A stretch of 64,000 nucleotides of DNA from a bacterium. GTDB taxonomy: Bacteria; Vulcanimicrobiota; Vulcanimicrobiia; Vulcanimicrobiales; Vulcanimicrobiaceae. The stretch is from NCBI GenBank assembly GCA_021778415.1, contig JAJYCL010000002.1, positions 1 through 64,000 of the forward strand, given 5' to 3'. Each line of letters begins with the position of its first letter. Within the stretch, counting starts at the first letter, position 1. The notes under the pieces were generated by a model, which worked only from the letters and a program-made list of their open reading frames with translations, was not told where the DNA came from and ran no database searches. A program made the position numbers and the translations under genes. This document shows, in pieces, positions 61,127 through 64,000 of the stretch.

Positions 61127-62466
61127 TGGCGACCGAGCCCAAAGAAATCATCGGTGTCACCGAATTCGCGAAGCGCCTTCGTGTTGTGTTTGATCGACGC
61201 CTTAAAGCACTTCATCATATCGGGATCACGGGAGAACTCGTTTCGTATTCGGCGTCCGAACAGAACAATGTCAATTTCACGCTCAAACAAGACGACAATA
61301 CGCTCAATGGTTTTGCCTGGTCCGGTGATGCAAAGGCGTTTCCAAAGGTCGCCGTCGGGATGATCGTTACCGCGATAGGTAATGTGACAACCTATCCGAA
61401 GCGAAGCGCATATCAACTCGTGTGCACGGAACTTCGCCCGAGTGATGAGCGAGGACGGTTAGCTCTCCAGTATGCGACGCTCAAGGAGTCGTATGCGGCA
61501 GATGGCTTATTCGACGTCACGCGTAAAGTTGCATTGCCGAAATACCCGCTTCGGGTGATTGTCGTTTCGTCGAGCCGTGGCAAGGGAACGGACGATTTTG
61601 TCGATCAAATGCGCAAAGAAGCTCCATTCGTCAAGGTCTCGCTCCAAGAGACGCAAGTACAAGGCTCGGGTGCGGAACTCTCTATTGCGCGGGCAATTGC
61701 GGCCGCCGATGCCCTCGCGCCCGATATTATTGTTGTCTTGCGCGGCGGTGGGGCCTACGAAGAACTCTTTACGTTCAACCTCGACCCTGTGGTGCGCGCG
61801 ATTGCTAATGCGGTAACGCCCATCGTTACATCGATTGGACATAATGCGGACCGACATCTCGCCGATGACGTCGCCGATGCGTATTTCGCTACGCCGACTG
61901 CGGCCATTAAATCGATTACCGCCTCCTGGACCGAGGGCAAGCATCGCGTGCTAGAAGCCGGGGAACGCAGTGAAAACATTATTCGAACGACTCTGCGTTT
62001 GCTCGCGCAACGCTTGGATGGAATGAACAGTAAGTTGCCTGACGCGTCGCGTCTAGCTCTCGGTGTTCTCAGGGAACGCCTTCGTAAGCGCTCGGTTCGC
62101 CTTGATCAGGGCAGCCCATTGACACGTCTGGGTCAGCGCCGCGCCGCGTATGCGCAGGCTATCGGCCGACTCGGAGCCTGGCCTGCACACGCATTGGTGC
62201 GCTCTAAGAGCAGTTTGCAAGATGCGGCGCAACGGTTGCAAATCGCTCTTGATGCTGTGGTATCGCAACGCGTCGTTCAGTATGATCGCTCTTGTGCGCT
62301 CCTGAAAGCGTTGGACCCAGCGGCACCATTGGCACGAGGGTATGCCATTGTTGAAGCCGGCGGCCATCCGCTCTTGCGCGCCGATGCGGTGCAATCCGGC
62401 GATGCTGTGCGCGCGCGTCTCGCCCACGGGTCGCTTGCCCTTCGCGTCGAAGAGGTGCTCCCATGA
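61126..62466 (+). CDS. xseA: Exodeoxyribonuclease VII large subunit
   Basis: 446 residues. The OB-fold N-terminus IIGVTEFAKRLRVVFDRRLKALHHIGITGELVSYSASEQNNVNFTLK, then the nuclease core VIVVSSSRGKGTDDF, LRGGGAYEELFTFNL and VTSIGHNADRHLADDVADAYFATPTAA, and the long helical region. In the usual sequence GIGHETD the glutamate is asparagine here. The last part LDPAAPLARGYAIV is typical. It degrades single-stranded DNA with XseB. ATGA overlap with xseB. Confidence 0.95.
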   Translation: MATEPKEIIGVTEFAKRLRVVFDRRLKALHHIGITGELVSYSASEQNNVNFTLKQDDNTLNGFAWSGDAKAFPKVAVGMIVTAIGNVTTYPKRSAYQLVCTELRPSDERGRLALQYATLKESYAADGLFDVTRKVALPKYPLRVIVVSSSRGKGTDDFVDQMRKEAPFVKVSLQETQVQGSGAELSIARAIAAADALAPDIIVVLRGGGAYEELFTFNLDPVVRAIANAVTPIVTSIGHNADRHLADDVADAYFATPTAAIKSITASWTEGKHRVLEAGERSENIIRTTLRLLAQRLDGMNSKLPDASRLALGVLRERLRKRSVRLDQGSPLTRLGQRRAAYAQAIGRLGAWPAHALVRSKSSLQDAAQRLQIALDAVVSQRVVQYDRSCALLKALDPAAPLARGYAIVEAGGHPLLRADAVQSGDAVRARLAHGSLALRVEEVLP

Positions 62467-62693
62467 GCGAAGCACCGACCACGTTCGAAGCCAAACTTGC
62501 CCGCATCGAAGCCATCGTCAAAGAGCTTGAAAGCGGCCAAGCGACCTTGGATCGCCAACTCGAACTCTATCGCGAAGGCAAAACGCTGGAACGCGAATGT
62601 GATGCGCTGCTCAAGAACGCCGAAAAAGAACTCGCCCGCGCCGCCGGTCAAGAGATCGCCAAGGAAACGACTTCAGACGAAACTCCATTTTAG
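62463..62693 (+). CDS. xseB: Exodeoxyribonuclease VII small subunit
   Basis: 76 residues. FEAKLARIEAIVKELESGQATLDRQLELYREGKTLERECDALLKNAEKELA is the family helix hairpin. It completes the nuclease with XseA. Its stop closes the accB-like to xseB run. After it comes a gap of about 110 bases with no gene; base composition then changes. Confidence 0.95.
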   Translation: MSEAPTTFEAKLARIEAIVKELESGQATLDRQLELYREGKTLERECDALLKNAEKELARAAGQEIAKETTSDETPF

Positions 62694-62805
62694 CTATTCG
62701 CGGCGAGGCGAAGTCAAGGCGGAAGGCGAAGTTCTGAACAGAGAGCCGTATCGTTAGCACATCGTATTGCGATGTTGTTTGCTTTGGAGTGGTGCGTCGG
62801 CTGAT

Positions 62806-64000
62806 ATGGATTTTGTACTTACACAGCAATTTACGGATGATTTGGAGTCCCTTCCGGATGCAGATCAGCGTCGGGTTAAAGATGCGGTTTTCAAAATTCG
62901 AAGTGCCCCGGATAGCAAGGGATTGAATTCCGAAAAGCTTAAAAAATGCGAGAATATGTGGTCCTATCGTGCCACGCAAAACATTAGGATTATTGCCCGT
63001 CGTGAGGGCGAAGTCTGTAGTTTAGTTGCGGTTGGACGCCATGATAAGGCATATGATCGGGCTGAATCGGGTTCTGTTGGAGCAAGCGCCGGAGCCGAAA
63101 CTCTGGCCGTAATAAAAAGATCGCGAACTCAGGTGTTTTCACTCGCACCACACGAACCGCGCCTCCGCGGTCCATTACGTGAAATATCGGATGAAAGATT
63201 ATGTCAGGAATTCGGGGTGCCAGTTGATTGGATAAGCGCGTTGCGATCGGTCGCGGATCGCGACGCCCTTTGGGGGATAGGGATTGAAAACGCCATTTCT
63301 GACGAGGCATTTTTCCGCCTTGAAGCGCTCATGCCGATTCCGTCCCTTAGTTCGACGGGCGCGAAGCCTATGTATCGTTTACCGAGCGCTGCATTAGCCC
63401 GTGCGTTCGTCGAGGGTTCTATCCTTGATCTGCAGTTTAATCTTCCGGCATCGTCATGGTCGATCATTGAAAGCGCAAAGAGATCGCCGATTCTCGTCAA
63501 GGGTGGCCCAGGCTCGGGAAAAACGCTCGTGTCTTTGTACCGCGCGTTGCATATACTGGACGGTGACCCTGCCCTCAGTCTTTTTGAAACACCGCGCGTC
63601 CTCTACGTTACCTTCACGAATCAGCTTTGTGACGATGCGCGGAACAAAATTGTTCGCCTCCGCGGCTCGGTTCCGAGTGGACTAACAATCTCTACTTACG
63701 ACTCGATCGCTGAAAAATTGGCGGGCTCGGGCGCACGAACGATTTTCCCTCAGAAAGTTGGTCCATATCTTGAGGCCGCACTGGAAGGAGTCGACATCGA
63801 GCGCGAATTTTTCGAAAGCGAAATTACGGAATGCATTCAGTGGCGCAACTTCCGCACCGCTGATGAGTACGAGCGTGCACTTCGCCGCGGGCGGGGCGGC
63901 AGGCTCGGTGTGCCAGGCCGCCGAGCCCTATGGTCGGCATATGAGGGTTATCGGGCTGCCCTGTCGAGAGACGGATTTAGGGATCTCGGGAGCACGCGCA
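62806..64000 (+). CDS. RelE/ParE-like domain fused to UvrD-type helicase, 3' end outside window
   Basis: 398 residues are visible. Residues 1-90 read like a RelE/ParE toxin: FTDDLESLPDADQRRVKDAVFKIR, GLNSEKLKKCENMWSYRATQNIRIIARREGEVCSLVAVGRHDKAYDRA. A linker region of about 140 residues follows, then Walker A VKGGPGSGKT at residues 231-240, VLYVTFTNQLCDDARNKI and ISTYDSIAEKLA, as in UvrD/Rep superfamily 1 helicases. ATA, AGA and AGG codons are frequent here but rare in the genes before it, so it may have been acquired recently. Its role is unknown; DNA repair or defence fits the class. Confidence 0.85.
   Translation, partial: MDFVLTQQFTDDLESLPDADQRRVKDAVFKIRSAPDSKGLNSEKLKKCENMWSYRATQNIRIIARREGEVCSLVAVGRHDKAYDRAESGSVGASAGAETLAVIKRSRTQVFSLAPHEPRLRGPLREISDERLCQEFGVPVDWISALRSVADRDALWGIGIENAISDEAFFRLEALMPIPSLSSTGAKPMYRLPSAALARAFVEGSILDLQFNLPASSWSIIESAKRSPILVKGGPGSGKTLVSLYRALHILDGDPALSLFETPRVLYVTFTNQLCDDARNKIVRLRGSVPSGLTISTYDSIAEKLAGSGARTIFPQKVGPYLEAALEGVDIEREFFESEITECIQWRNFRTADEYERALRRGRGGRLGVPGRRALWSAYEGYRAALSRDGFRDLGSTR

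Noticed and set aside
1-64000. CRISPR arrays, insertion sequences, prophage or integrase genes
   Set aside because: No regular direct repeats with spacers, no transposase and no integrase-like frame were seen.

Overview
The window is 64 kb of gene-dense bacterial chromosome of medium-high GC, read by eye. It carries about 75 protein genes, one tRNA-Ser and no rRNA, CRISPR array or insertion sequence. The cell looks like a diderm: it has ExbB/ExbD/TonB genes, a MacA/MacB-like exporter, several lipoproteins and two probable outer-membrane barrel relics. Other traits recall Firmicutes and other Terrabacteria: a perfect Bacillus-type LexA box, a YabE-like 3D-domain gene next to ksgA, and a tilS-hpt-ftsH string. 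This mixture fits a deep-branching diderm of the Terrabacteria, for example Candidatus Eremiobacterota (WPS-2) or a neighbour. That placement is inference only.

Layout. 0-3.4 kb (minus): an operon with a DUF962 protein, a chagasin-like inhibitor, tryptophan 2,3-dioxygenase, kynureninase and a MATE transporter. 3.5-6 kb: a lipoprotein, a barrel-like gene broken by an amber codon, and two paralogous anchored repeat proteins. 6-10.2 kb: tRNA-Ser(UGA), a methyltransferase and a MacAB-like ABC exporter. 10.4-20.3 kb: small envelope proteins, a VIT-type transporter, and an operon of Nudix hydrolase, esterase, Baeyer-Villiger-like monooxygenase, two DUF190 proteins and a GNAT; then an MFS carrier, a DUF4239 protein, cytochrome c and a heme-oxygenase-fold protein. 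20.5-32 kb: serS on the minus strand, then moeA, hisC, a phosphoesterase, a thioesterase, smpB, tilS, hpt, ftsH and two M16-like proteins without a catalytic motif. 32-39 kb: four glycosyltransferases, a CPBP protease, ksgA and the 3D-domain protein. 39-44 kb: an SOS-box gene, rho, an rRNA pseudouridine synthase, DAHP synthase and a TonB-domain/TPR protein. 44-49 kb: exbB, two exbD, two tonB, a PilZ protein and uppP. 49-57 kb: a degenerate adenine-methylase-like gene with a degenerate tandem HD-GYP gene, moaC-mogA, folC-folP-folB-folK, and an intact GAF/HD-GYP phosphodiesterase. 56.8-62.7 kb: an AccB-like protein without its biotin lysine, accC, nusB, a class A PBP, xseA and xseB. The window ends inside a RelE/ParE-like domain fused to a UvrD-type helicase.

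Many genes overlap by 4 bases (ATGA, GTGA, TAATG and even CTGA), so translational coupling is common. The most notable observations are the LexA-boxed gene of unknown function, the biotin-less AccB paralogue beside an accC that seems to start with ATT, the toxin-fold/helicase fusion, the paired degenerate enzymes at 49-51 kb, and the structured intergenic region before the 3D-domain gene. No intergenic stretch exceeds 300 bases.
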